Shown here: positions 1 to 7,062 of the stretch, piece after piece
Numbering within the stretch: position 1 is the first letter of the stretch
Layout of the letters: every line of letters begins with the position of its first letter
Assembly: GCA_041601535.1 (NCBI GenBank)
Contig: JBFIHZ010000080.1
Location: 1 to 12,965 of the forward strand
Reading direction: 5' to 3'
Length of the DNA stretch: 12,965 bases
DNA from: JBFIHZ01 sp041601535
GTDB taxonomy: Bacteria; Pseudomonadota; Gammaproteobacteria; Xanthomonadales; SZUA-36
Translations under genes and position numbers: made by a program
The notes under the pieces: model-generated
The model's database searches: none
What the model was told of the DNA's origin: nothing
What the model saw: only the letters and a program-made list of their open reading frames with translations

Positions 1-287
1 ATTTTCGCTGAGTGCGTCAGCTCACCGGGCGCGCCAACAATATGCCCCAGCACTTCGGTCGGGGATGGAACCGTTGCGGATGCCGGTACGTAAGCAACCC
101 AAGGACTGAGAAAACGCGCTTCGGTAGTGGCTTGCGCGATGGCTTCGGCCGAACCTGCTTCGACTGCATCGGGTGCAACCGGGCCAGATTCAGCCGATTG
201 GGGCGCGGCACTGTTCGGCTGCGCCAGCAACGGGCTGGCGGACAAAAGCATGATCAGGACAAGCGGTGTGGCAAACAAACGAAGCAT
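1..287 (-). CDS. Secreted M14-like zinc carboxypeptidase, N-terminal fragment (cut by window edge)
   Basis: Only the first 95 codons lie in the window. The ATG at 287 is preceded by a GAGGGT-like ribosome site. Residues 1-22 form a clear signal peptide: MLRLF, a hydrophobic core, then a likely cut after SPLLA before QPN. A low-complexity Ala/Glu linker follows to about residue 60. The segment FLSPWVAYVPASATVPSPTE and then LGHIVGAPGEL resembles the start of bacterial exported M14 metallopeptidases, as I remember that family. The catalytic zinc ligands would lie beyond the left edge, so activity cannot be judged. The product is probably periplasmic or outer-membrane associated. Its family is an inference from this short N-terminal signature; the gene itself is well supported by start, ribosome site, signal peptide and an open frame to the edge. 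Confidence 0.68.
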   Translation of the reverse strand, partial: MLRLFATPLVLIMLLSASPLLAQPNSAAPQSAESGPVAPDAVEAGSAEAIAQATTEARFLSPWVAYVPASATVPSPTEVLGHIVGAPGELTHSAK

Positions 288-406
288 TGCGGACCCTCGG
301 TCAATGCGAATTAATCAATATTGTCTCTTCATGATCGCACAGGCAGACGCCTGACAAAACTCGGGAACCACCAAACGAAGTATACGGTAGCATGTGCCGC
401 GTGCGT

Positions 407-1078
407 TCAACATTGCGCCAGCCAGATCAGGTGCCGCGCGCCTTTGCGGCCATGCGCGCGCACCTGAATTTCTTCGGCGCTTAAGCCACACTGCCGCAGG
501 CGATCACTGAAGGCACTGTCCGGTCCGGCAGACCAGTACGCCAGCCAGCCCCCCGGACGCAAAGCCTGTTGCGCCGCGACAATGCCTTCCACATCGTAAA
601 TCCAGTCGTTACGCTCCGTGGTCAGGCCTTCCGGGCCGTTATCCACATCCAGCGCAATAACATCAAAATAGCCCCGTTGACGGCGCATGACCGCCGCGAC
701 ATCGGCCACCTGCACCCGGCTGCGAGGATCATTCAGCGGATAGCCACTGCATTTTCCCAGTGGCCCCCGGTTCCATTCCACCACCTCCGGAATGAGTTCC
801 GCCACGGTTACTTCTGCGCTGTCGCCAAGGTTTTTGAGTGCGGCTGCCAGGGTAAAACCCATGCCCAGACCGCCGATCAGCACGCGGGCCGGGCTATCGC
901 GCCGAAGCCGCTTGCAGGGAATGCTGCCCAGGGCGTCTTCGGAGCCGTGTTTGCGTGAGTTCATCAACTCGAAACCGCCCGACAACTTGATGGAAAAGTC
1001 ATCCTTGCCCTGGTACAGCAGCAAAGTGCGCTCACTGCCCGGAATGGGCGCTTCACCCAACAAAGTCCAATGTCTCAT
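407..1078 (-). CDS. Spermidine-synthase-like protein (PABS / class I methyltransferase fold)
   Basis: This is a 223-residue protein if it starts at the ATG at 1078. It has a Rossmann-type nucleotide-binding signature, LIGGLGMGFTL (67-77), then AELIPEV (94-100), ADVAAV (125-130) and LDVDNGPE (143-150), in the order expected for aminopropyltransferase or SAM-methyltransferase folds. It is shorter than a true spermidine synthase (about 280-300 residues) and lacks most of the N-terminal beta domain. No speD, speA or other polyamine gene is nearby, so a role in polyamine synthesis is doubtful. The frame extends upstream to a GTG at 1102. I prefer the ATG because it has a CGGGA site six bases upstream and because MRHWTLLGEAPIPG looks like the usual family N-terminus. 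It is divergent from the DUF349 gene. Substrate unknown. Confidence 0.85.
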   Translation of the reverse strand: MRHWTLLGEAPIPGSERTLLLYQGKDDFSIKLSGGFELMNSRKHGSEDALGSIPCKRLRRDSPARVLIGGLGMGFTLAAALKNLGDSAEVTVAELIPEVVEWNRGPLGKCSGYPLNDPRSRVQVADVAAVMRRQRGYFDVIALDVDNGPEGLTTERNDWIYDVEGIVAAQQALRPGGWLAYWSAGPDSAFSDRLRQCGLSAEEIQVRAHGRKGARHLIWLAQC

Positions 1079-1119
1079 AATCAGTCCCGAATTGTGCCCC
1101 ACCCGGGCAGCCGTGCCGT

Positions 1120-1148
1120 ATTATAGGTACCCGTGCGGCATAAGCCAC
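1120..1148 (-). promoter_or_regulatory. Candidate sigma-70 promoter for the spermidine-synthase-like gene
   Basis: On the minus strand a perfect -10 hexamer, TATAAT, lies at 1120-1125. It is preceded after a 17-base spacer by GTGGCT (1143-1148), a poor -35 match (3 of 6). Transcription would begin near 1113, leaving about 35 bases before the ATG at 1078, which supports that start over the GTG at 1102. The divergent DUF349 promoter is not clear; TATATC at 1183-1188 is a possible -10 without a good -35. Confidence 0.4.
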
Positions 1149-1225
1149 GCAGGCACAGGCTTTGGCGTGCCATTCACGGTACTATATCCGCCCGAATTCC
1201 ACCTATCGCTCAAGGATTGGCACTC

Positions 1226-4006
1226 ATGTCGTTGTTGGATACGTTAACCGGCCCGAAATGGCAACACAAAAACCCAGAGGTACGGTTACGTGCTATCGCA
1301 CAGCTGGAAGATGCGTCCGTGCTGCTGGATCTGGTGACGTCCGACCCGGATGCACAGGTGCGATCTGCCGCGCTGGCGCGCGTGACCAGCGCAGACACAC
1401 TGGACGAACTCATCGAATCTCTGGACGGCCCGCTACAGCTACAGGCACGTCAGCAACGGCTGCAGCAGATTCTGCCAAAAGCTGAGCAACTCGGTCAGAT
1501 CACTGAGGACGACCTGCTGCTGCGCATTGCCAGCCTGACGGATGACGACGATCTGCTGTGCCAGGCGATAGCCCGCATCACTCACGCGGACACACTTTTG
1601 GACGCAGCCAGCCACCACCCGCTGGCGAAAGTCCGGTTGCAGGCCGCCATGGGCATTAGCGATATCGCCGCACTGGAACAGCTGGCGCAACAGGCCCGGG
1701 GCCGTGACAAGGGGGTATTCCGTCACTGCAAGGCCCTGCTGGACAAGCACCACGCAAAACAGGAGCGGGAAGAAAAGCTGCATAAAGACATCAACAACCT
1801 GCTTCAGCAGGTTGAGCAGCTTGCCGGCGCCGATATCAGCACGGGTTACAGCGGGCAATTGCAGTTGCTGCATAGCCGATGGCCTGAGCTTGCGGTCAAT
1901 GCCAGCGAACAGCAGCGACAGGATTTCCAGCGTCACCTGGCCGTTTGCGATGAAAAACTGCAGCAATTCAAACAGACCGAGCAAACTCGCCAGCAAGTCC
2001 GGCAACAGGAGAATCAGGCCCTAGAGCAACTGGATGAGCTGAACGGGCAGTTGCAACAACTCGAACAGCAGGCCGACGCTTCAACGGACCAGGAGGAACG
2101 GACCAGGCTGGCCCACGAGGTAAAAGACCTCGAGTCGCGCTGGCAGCAAGCACTTGTCATTGCACCGGCAGCAGCCGGGCAACAGCAGCGGCACCAACAG
2201 TTACTGCAGGGCCTGAAAACGCGCCTGCGCACGCTGGATTTGCTGCAGAAAAAAGACGCTGATATCCAGGCACTACTGGCGAAAACGGCCCAGGTGGACG
2301 CACATGACCATTTGGCCCTCACCCATCTGGAAAAAGCCTGCAGAAAGCTTCTGGGCGAGCTGCACTGGCCGGAGCCGGCGATTCCGCCGGCACAGGCCAG
2401 CTTGCTCCAGGCGGCCGATCGGTTGCTGGAACAGCGCACTGCCCTGGAGGCGCAACAGGCAAAATACATCGCGCGGGCTGAAAAAGAACTGCACACCGCC
2501 GAGGCCGCGCTGCAAGCAAACCACAGCAAGGATGCCGACCGGGCCTTTGCCCGGGCCCGCAAAGCCATGAAATCCGTTGCGCCGGAGCACCGTCAGAAAC
2601 TGGAACAGGTATTGAAACCGCTGGCGGCGCAACTGCATGACGTGCATGAGTGGCAGGATTTTGCCATTGAGCCAAAAAAGCACCAGCTGATTGACAGCAT
2701 GAAAAGCCTGGTGGACAGCGCGGAAGATGTTGAAATTCTGGCGGTAAAAATACAGGCCTTGCAGGATGAGTGGAAGCAGGTCGGCGCCCTGCCACATGCG
2801 CGTGAGCAGGCATTGTGGCTGAAGTTCAAGGAGGCGGCTGACGAGGCATGGAAACCGTGCAAGGCTGCATTTTCCAAACAAGCCGCGTTGCATCGTCAAA
2901 ACCTTAAGGCGCGCATGACGCTGGTCAAGCAGCTGACAGCCTATGAGCAACAAATGGCGTGGCCGGATGCGGAAGATGACAGGGACGGCCCCACCCCGGA
3001 CTGGCCTGTGGTGCAGAAAACCCTCGACACCGCGCGGGCGGCATTCCGCGAGATAAAACCTCTGGACGCGCGCGGCGAGCGCACCAGCCAGAAAGCATTT
3101 CGCACGGTATGTGACCGGATTTATGGTCATATCAAGCAGGAATACGCGCGCAATATCGCCCGTAAGGAAACGCTGGTCGAGCGCGCCGGGCAACTGGCGG
3201 ATGTTGACGACTTGCGTGAGGCCATTGAGCAGGCAAAAAAGCTGCAGCAGGACTGGAAAAGCGTCGGCATGACACCCGTCTCGGTAGACCGCAAATTGTG
3301 GCACTCTTTCCGCGCGGCCTGCGATGCGGTGTTCGCCCGCCTGGATGAACAACGCAATCAGCAACAGGCCGCCACGCAAGAGCAGGTGAAGCAGGCGGAT
3401 GACTTGTGCCAGCAGGCAAGCAAACTGTTTGATACAGCCGAGGCCGATGCGGAATTCCCGCTGGTCAAATCGCTGGCAGAAGTGAAGCAGCAAATCCGTG
3501 CACTGGACCTGCCACGCGATGCCGCGCAACAGACGATGCGTAAAATCCAGGACATGGAAAAAAAGGCGCGCGAACGGGCGGCCCAATTACGCCTGGCGCG
3601 TGAACAAGCCGCCTGGGTCTGCCTGGGTGATGCGCTGAAGTCCTGCGCCGCCAACAAGCAAGGCGGCGACTCCGCGCCACCGTGGCAGTCGGGCGTTGAT
3701 TTGCCCAAAGGCATCGATGCTGATCTGCTCATGCAATTCTGGCAGCAGGGCCCGTCAGACCGGCCCGATGAGGACTGCCGGACTGCGTGTATCGCGCTGG
3801 AAGTTTGTGGAGAAATTGAATCGCCGGCGGACGATAAACAGGCCCGCATGGAATATCAGATGCAACGGTTGGTAGGTGGGCTGGGCCAGCAGAATCCGGA
3901 TACCGAGCAAGCCCTGCTGGACTGCATCAACGGCTTTATCGAGCTGCGGCCGGCAAGCGAATGGGTGCAGCGTTTTTGTTCCAGCCTGGAGAAAATACGC
4001 CACTAA
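1226..4006 (+). CDS. Large HEAT / coiled-coil / DUF349 protein
   Basis: This is a 926-residue soluble protein with no signal peptide or membrane segment. Residues 10-175 contain HEAT-like helical repeats (for example NPEVRLRAIAQLED and DPDAQVRSAALARV). Residues 180-480 are Gln-, Glu- and Leu-rich and predicted to be coiled coil. DUF349 repeats follow at about 480-550 (DEWKQVG, LWLKF), 590-640 (a degenerate copy, AFREIKPL) and 648-706 (QDWKSVG, LWHSF). A second coiled coil runs to about 795, then a Cys-containing C-terminal domain. The frame is open back to 1133, but AAGGA nine bases before the ATG at 1226 and the MSLLDTL N-terminus fix the start. No enzymatic motif is visible. The architecture suggests a scaffold or nucleic-acid/ribosome-associated role, but the function of DUF349 proteins is not established. 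Its length and layout appear intact. Confidence 0.92.
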   Translation: MSLLDTLTGPKWQHKNPEVRLRAIAQLEDASVLLDLVTSDPDAQVRSAALARVTSADTLDELIESLDGPLQLQARQQRLQQILPKAEQLGQITEDDLLLRIASLTDDDDLLCQAIARITHADTLLDAASHHPLAKVRLQAAMGISDIAALEQLAQQARGRDKGVFRHCKALLDKHHAKQEREEKLHKDINNLLQQVEQLAGADISTGYSGQLQLLHSRWPELAVNASEQQRQDFQRHLAVCDEKLQQFKQTEQTRQQVRQQENQALEQLDELNGQLQQLEQQADASTDQEERTRLAHEVKDLESRWQQALVIAPAAAGQQQRHQQLLQGLKTRLRTLDLLQKKDADIQALLAKTAQVDAHDHLALTHLEKACRKLLGELHWPEPAIPPAQASLLQAADRLLEQRTALEAQQAKYIARAEKELHTAEAALQANHSKDADRAFARARKAMKSVAPEHRQKLEQVLKPLAAQLHDVHEWQDFAIEPKKHQLIDSMKSLVDSAEDVEILAVKIQALQDEWKQVGALPHAREQALWLKFKEAADEAWKPCKAAFSKQAALHRQNLKARMTLVKQLTAYEQQMAWPDAEDDRDGPTPDWPVVQKTLDTARAAFREIKPLDARGERTSQKAFRTVCDRIYGHIKQEYARNIARKETLVERAGQLADVDDLREAIEQAKKLQQDWKSVGMTPVSVDRKLWHSFRAACDAVFARLDEQRNQQQAATQEQVKQADDLCQQASKLFDTAEADAEFPLVKSLAEVKQQIRALDLPRDAAQQTMRKIQDMEKKARERAAQLRLAREQAAWVCLGDALKSCAANKQGGDSAPPWQSGVDLPKGIDADLLMQFWQQGPSDRPDEDCRTACIALEVCGEIESPADDKQARMEYQMQRLVGGLGQQNPDTEQALLDCINGFIELRPASEWVQRFCSSLEKIRH

Positions 4007-4032
4007 ACCCTGGCGCTGCGGTCAGGGTTTTT
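4005..4032 (+). terminator. Hairpin terminator shared by convergent DUF349 and yehS genes
   Basis: AAACCCTG (4005-4012) pairs perfectly with CAGGGTTT (4023-4030) around a 10-base loop, and TT follows, giving a run of five T on the plus strand. The left arm starts inside the DUF349 stop codon (4004-4006). The right arm includes two bases of the YehS stop codon (4022-4024). On the minus strand the stem is followed only by TTTAG, so it should terminate better in the plus direction. Confidence 0.72.
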
Positions 4033-4513
4033 GCGGCCAGGCCGGGTTGCGATGTTTTTCCTGCAAGCCCTGCAAAAATGCGCGCAGGTACTGGTCCTTG
4101 CACTCGCGGTAATGTTTGTGTCCCGGCTTGCGAAACAAGGCGGACAGCTCGTGCTTGCTGAGGCTGACGCCGCCGCGTTGCATCAGCGCCAGCACCTCTT
4201 CGGCTTTCAGGCCACAGGCGATTTTCAGCTTGTTGAACACCACGTTGTTATTCAGCTTGTTTTTCGGCTGCTCAGCGGCTGGCGGGCTGCTGCCTTCCCG
4301 TGCTCCACGACGATCGGCGATCAGGCCGTCAAGAAAGGCACACAGCGCCTCGTCCTTGCAGCGCCGATACTGTTCATCGTCTTCCTTCTTCAGCCAGTTA
4401 CTGATTTCAGCACGGCTTGCCGGCAGTCCACCTGCAGCGAAAAGCGCCATGGTCTTGTCGTCATCGAAGTCGAAGATGTAGCGGACCCGGCGCAACACGT
4501 CGTTGTTTTTCAT
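4022..4513 (-). CDS. yehS: YehS-like DUF1456 protein
   Basis: This 163-residue cytosolic protein is built of two copies of the DUF1456 repeat. Copy 1 (about 2-65) begins NNDVLRRVRYIFDFDDDK and ends YRRCKDEALCAFLDGL. Copy 2 (about 88-150) begins NNNVVFNKLKIACGLKAEEV and ends YRECKDQYLRAFLQGL. A Ser/Pro/Lys-rich linker joins them. Length and two-repeat layout match E. coli YehS (about 156 residues). The biochemical function of the family is unknown. Its ATG overlaps the TGA of the upstream S4 gene by four bases (ATGA), which implies translational coupling, so YehS and the S4 protein may be made in fixed ratio. Family call confident; function not. Confidence 0.93.
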   Translation of the reverse strand: MKNNDVLRRVRYIFDFDDDKTMALFAAGGLPASRAEISNWLKKEDDEQYRRCKDEALCAFLDGLIADRRGAREGSSPPAAEQPKNKLNNNVVFNKLKIACGLKAEEVLALMQRGGVSLSKHELSALFRKPGHKHYRECKDQYLRAFLQGLQEKHRNPAWPQKP

Positions 4514-4731
4514 GTGCCGGACTCCAGCCGGATGTTAAGTTGATCTGCACCAAAAGCTACCGTATCGCCGGCGACGATTTTCCTGCGTTTACGCGTTTCC
4601 ACCTCACCGTTCACGCGGACCTTACCGGCCGCAATGGCCGCTTTGGCTTCTCCACCACTGCTGGCAAGGCCTTCGAGCTTGAGGATTTTGTACAGCTCTA
4701 CGGGCTGATGGGATATGCAGAGGTCTTTCAA
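4510..4731 (-). CDS. Small S4-domain RNA-binding protein (YbcJ family)
   Basis: This 73-residue protein consists of essentially one S4 RNA-binding domain: VELYKILKLEGLASSGGEAK, then AAGKVRVNGEVETRKRRKIV and a final GDTVAF strand. It closely resembles E. coli YbcJ, a stand-alone S4 protein thought to bind structured RNA. The only usable start upstream of the domain is TTG at 4731: an in-frame TGA, which is also the stop of the GST gene, lies at 4753-4755, and no ATG or GTG occurs in between. The upstream AAGAAAG is a weak ribosome site, so initiation may depend on reinitiation or coupling from the GST gene 21 bases away. Its stop overlaps the YehS start. Confidence 0.9.
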   Translation of the reverse strand: MKDLCISHQPVELYKILKLEGLASSGGEAKAAIAAGKVRVNGEVETRKRRKIVAGDTVAFGADQLNIRLESGT

Positions 4732-4752
4732 GGGATCACTTTCTTGTGGAAA

Positions 4753-5409
4753 TCATGGAAATATTACCGGTTGCTGACCAGACTGCCAGAATGCCTGTTT
4801 GCCCATTACCCGCATAAAGGCTGGTGCCTGCATCAGGCCAAGCAACCAATTGCGCAGGTTCGGGTAAGGCCCCTGATCAAACCAGTTTCTGTCCACCATC
4901 GCAAACTGGCGGATAAATGGGAATATGGCCACGTCGGCAAAGCTCATCACATCATCCAGTAAAAACGCCCGACCGTCGAGCAGTTGTTCCAATTGCTGTA
5001 AAAACGCCTCTCCCTGCCGGCGATAATGCGTCTGCGGGTGCTCAGGATGGCGTTCATGATACTTGTAATGATCGAGGTGAGCTTTGAACGGGCCGTCATT
5101 GGTCTCCAGCAAACCTTGTGTTTGGGCCGCGAGATCCGGCCTGAGCCAATGCGCCGGGTCATTCAGTGCCAGCGCCCACTCCATAATATCGATGCTCTCA
5201 TCCAGCACGTCGCCAGACGGCAGCAACAGCACCGGTACGGTACCCTTGGGAGAAATGCGTAACATTTCTGCCGGCTTGTCACGTAACAGGACTTCACGCC
5301 ACTCTACGGCTTGCCTGGCCTGCAGAATCGCCATGCGCGCCCGGATGGCATAGGGGCAACGTCTGAACGTGTAGAGCACAGGCAGTTCAGCTGGTTCAGG
5401 TGTGTGCAT
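4753..5409 (-). CDS. Glutathione S-transferase family protein
   Basis: This 218-residue protein has the canonical two-domain GST layout. The N-terminal thioredoxin-like domain has TFRRCPYAIRARMAI, with Cys18-Pro19-Tyr20 at the position of the catalytic residue in Cys-type (omega/beta-like) GSTs. It also has KGTVPVL with the cis-proline at 59, and DESIDI (70-75), where the Glu-Ser pair binds the gamma-glutamyl group. The helical C-terminal domain contains SFADVAIFPF, the usual N-capping/hydrophobic-staple region. A Cys-type site favours thiol transfer or dehydroascorbate-type reduction over classic conjugation, but the substrate cannot be read. It is the first gene of a probable three-gene operon with the S4 and YehS genes. 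The ATG at 5409 has only a weak ribosome site. Confidence 0.93.
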   Translation of the reverse strand: MHTPEPAELPVLYTFRRCPYAIRARMAILQARQAVEWREVLLRDKPAEMLRISPKGTVPVLLLPSGDVLDESIDIMEWALALNDPAHWLRPDLAAQTQGLLETNDGPFKAHLDHYKYHERHPEHPQTHYRRQGEAFLQQLEQLLDGRAFLLDDVMSFADVAIFPFIRQFAMVDRNWFDQGPYPNLRNWLLGLMQAPAFMRVMGKQAFWQSGQQPVIFP

Positions 5410-5556
5410 CGAATTTCACTGCTTCTCACTGCTGGACAAAACGACCCAAATTGGCCGGTCCGGTTCCAAATACCGGTTTATCAGAATGCCCGGTACGTTA
5501 TCATGTCGTCTTGCCTGGCGCTTTTCCTCCAGCCGTTTCGCGCCATAATTTTCCAC

Positions 5557-5571
5557 GGCCACATCGTGGCC
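5557..5571. promoter_or_regulatory. 15-bp palindrome in the thiolase leader
   Basis: GGCCAC, the spacer ATC, then GTGGCC form a perfect 6-3-6 inverted repeat. It ends 20 bases before the thiolase ATG, downstream of a CATAAT (5544-5549) that could serve as a -10. The position would suit a repressor operator or a small 5'-UTR hairpin. No obvious Shine-Dalgarno sequence precedes the ATG. Such a short GC-rich palindrome can also arise by chance. Confidence 0.3.
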
Positions 5572-5591
5572 CGTAAGTCGAGTACTGAACC

Positions 5592-6773
5592 ATGCGTGAA
5601 GCTGTCATTGTATCCACCGCCCGCACCCCGATCGGCAGAGCCTACCGGGGGGCCTTCAACAACACCGAAGGCCCTGCCCTCGGTGGTCACGCCATCCGCC
5701 ATGCCGTTGAGCGTGCCGCAGTGGACCCGGCCGAAGTGGAGGATGTGATCTGGGGATGCGCCCTGCCACAGGGTTCGCAATCGCCCAATATCGCCCGGCT
5801 GGCTGCATTGTCGGCTGGCCTGCCGGTGACCGTCGGCGGCATGACCGTTGACCGGCAGTGTTCATCCGGCATGATGGCCATCGCCATTGCAGCCAGATCG
5901 ATTATCAATGGTGAAGCCGACATCATGGTGGGCGGCGGCCAGGACTCGATCAGCCTGGTACAGAACGAGCATATGAATACCTTCCGCATGAAGGACCCGC
6001 AACTGGTGGCCATGCACCCACACATCTACATGCCGATGCTGGATACCGCTGAAGTGGTGGCGAAGCGCTACAAAATCAGCCGGGAAGCGCAGGATGAATA
6101 CGCCCTGCAGAGCCAGCAGCGCACGGCTGCAGGGCAGGCAGCCGGCCACTTTGATGATGAAATCGTGCCGCTGCCCTCAAGCATGGGGGTGATGAACAAG
6201 GAAACCGGTGAAATCTCCTTCCGCGACGTGACCCTGGAAAAAGATGAAGGCAACCGCCCGGAAACCACGCTGGACGGCTTGTCGTCACTGAAAACGGTAC
6301 GCGAGAACGGCCATATCACGGCGGGCAATGCCAGCCAGTTGTCGGATGGCGCTTCCGCTTCGGTTGTGATGGAAGCAGGGCTGGCCAGGCAGCGCGGACT
6401 GGAGACACTGGGATACTACCGCGGCACGGCGGTGGCTGGTTGCCAACCGGATGAAATGGGCATCGGCCCGGTGTTTGCCGTACCGAAACTGCTGCAACGC
6501 CACGGCCTGAAGACCGACGACATCGGGCTGTGGGAGCTGAACGAGGCGTTTGCCGTACAGGTGATCTACTGCCGTGACACGCTGGGCATTCCCAATGACC
6601 GCCTGAACGTCAACGGTGGCGCCATTTCGATCGGCCATCCCTACGGTATGTCCGGTGCGCGCATGGTGGGCCACGCCCTGATCGAAGGCAAACGCCGCGG
6701 CGTTAAATACGTGGTGTGCACCATGTGTATCGGCGGCGGACAGGGTGCGGCATCGCTGTTTGAAGTGGCCTGA
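5592..6773 (+). CDS. Acetyl-CoA C-acyltransferase (thiolase family)
   Basis: This 393-residue protein matches the usual thiolase length, and all catalytic elements are present. The acyl-accepting Cys90 lies in DRQCSSGMMAI. The NEAF motif is at 317-320. His349 lies in GGAISIGHPYGMSGAR. The second catalytic Cys379 lies in CTMCIGGGQG. It should catalyse reversible thiolytic cleavage of 3-ketoacyl-CoA to acetyl-CoA and a shortened acyl-CoA, in the cytosol. Whether it is degradative (FadA-like), biosynthetic (acetoacetyl-CoA) or dedicated to a branched or aromatic substrate is not clear. No fadB, acyl-CoA dehydrogenase or PHB gene is adjacent. It appears monocistronic, divergent from the GST operon, and ends in tandem stops (TGA TAA). 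Confidence 0.95.
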   Translation: MREAVIVSTARTPIGRAYRGAFNNTEGPALGGHAIRHAVERAAVDPAEVEDVIWGCALPQGSQSPNIARLAALSAGLPVTVGGMTVDRQCSSGMMAIAIAARSIINGEADIMVGGGQDSISLVQNEHMNTFRMKDPQLVAMHPHIYMPMLDTAEVVAKRYKISREAQDEYALQSQQRTAAGQAAGHFDDEIVPLPSSMGVMNKETGEISFRDVTLEKDEGNRPETTLDGLSSLKTVRENGHITAGNASQLSDGASASVVMEAGLARQRGLETLGYYRGTAVAGCQPDEMGIGPVFAVPKLLQRHGLKTDDIGLWELNEAFAVQVIYCRDTLGIPNDRLNVNGGAISIGHPYGMSGARMVGHALIEGKRRGVKYVVCTMCIGGGQGAASLFEVA

Positions 6774-6842
6774 TAAACAAACCATCACCACGGTCGTAAG
6801 CGGCCGGCAGATCTATACGTCAGACACCTTCTGCCTGAATCT

Positions 6843-6874
6843 CCCATGACTGTCCCGGCCGGGACCGTCATGGG
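6843..6874. repeat. 32-bp near-perfect GC-rich palindrome between thiolase and SulP genes
   Basis: CCCATGAC (6843-6850) pairs with GTCATGGG (6867-6874), and GTCCCGG (6852-6858) with CCGGGAC (6859-6865). The only mismatch is T6851 against C6866. It starts 69 bases after the thiolase stop. As RNA it would form a very stable hairpin, but no U-tract follows on either strand, so it is not a classic intrinsic terminator. The rest of the 6774-7062 intergenic stretch holds no gene and no convincing promoter; a TTGACT at 6949-6954 has no well-spaced -10. Confidence 0.6.
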
Positions 6875-7062
6875 TGGTACTGCACGCCAATAGCAGATAG
6901 AATCGCGCGCTTCGAGAAGTCTGCCCGGCGGCTTTTTCGGCGGCCTGGTTGACTGGCCTGCCTGCCCGCCACGCACGTTTCATTCTTTATTACTCAGATC
7001 AGTACAGCTCCGGTCTCGCTTGTGCGCCAGGCCGCGGCCAGGCATTAGCCAAAGAATTCATC

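Noticed and set aside
334..353. CAGGC/GCCTG small hairpin (345-353 region) between the first two minus-strand genes as a terminator
   Set aside because: Five-base stem and no U-tract after it on the relevant strand; too weak to call.
1133..1225. N-terminal extension of the DUF349 protein
   Set aside because: Basic, unlike the family start, whereas a good AAGGA site precedes the ATG at 1226.
1740..2560. CAG/CAA-rich stretch considered as a tandem nucleotide repeat
   Set aside because: No fixed period; it is simply Gln/Leu/Glu coiled-coil coding sequence.
2273..3586. 437-codon open frame on the minus strand, antisense to the DUF349 gene
   Set aside because: Low-quality composition rich in Arg, Leu, Cys and Phe, no recognisable domain, and complete overlap with a well-supported gene; it arises from the GC-rich Gln/Ala/Leu coding of the plus strand.
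4031..4543. 170-codon plus-strand frame over yehS
   Set aside because: YehS on the opposite strand has two clear DUF1456 repeats, and the plus frame shows no domain.
6949..7062. N-terminal extension of the SulP transporter
   Set aside because: 38 extra residues with no family resemblance; the ATG at 7063 gives the usual short N-terminus.
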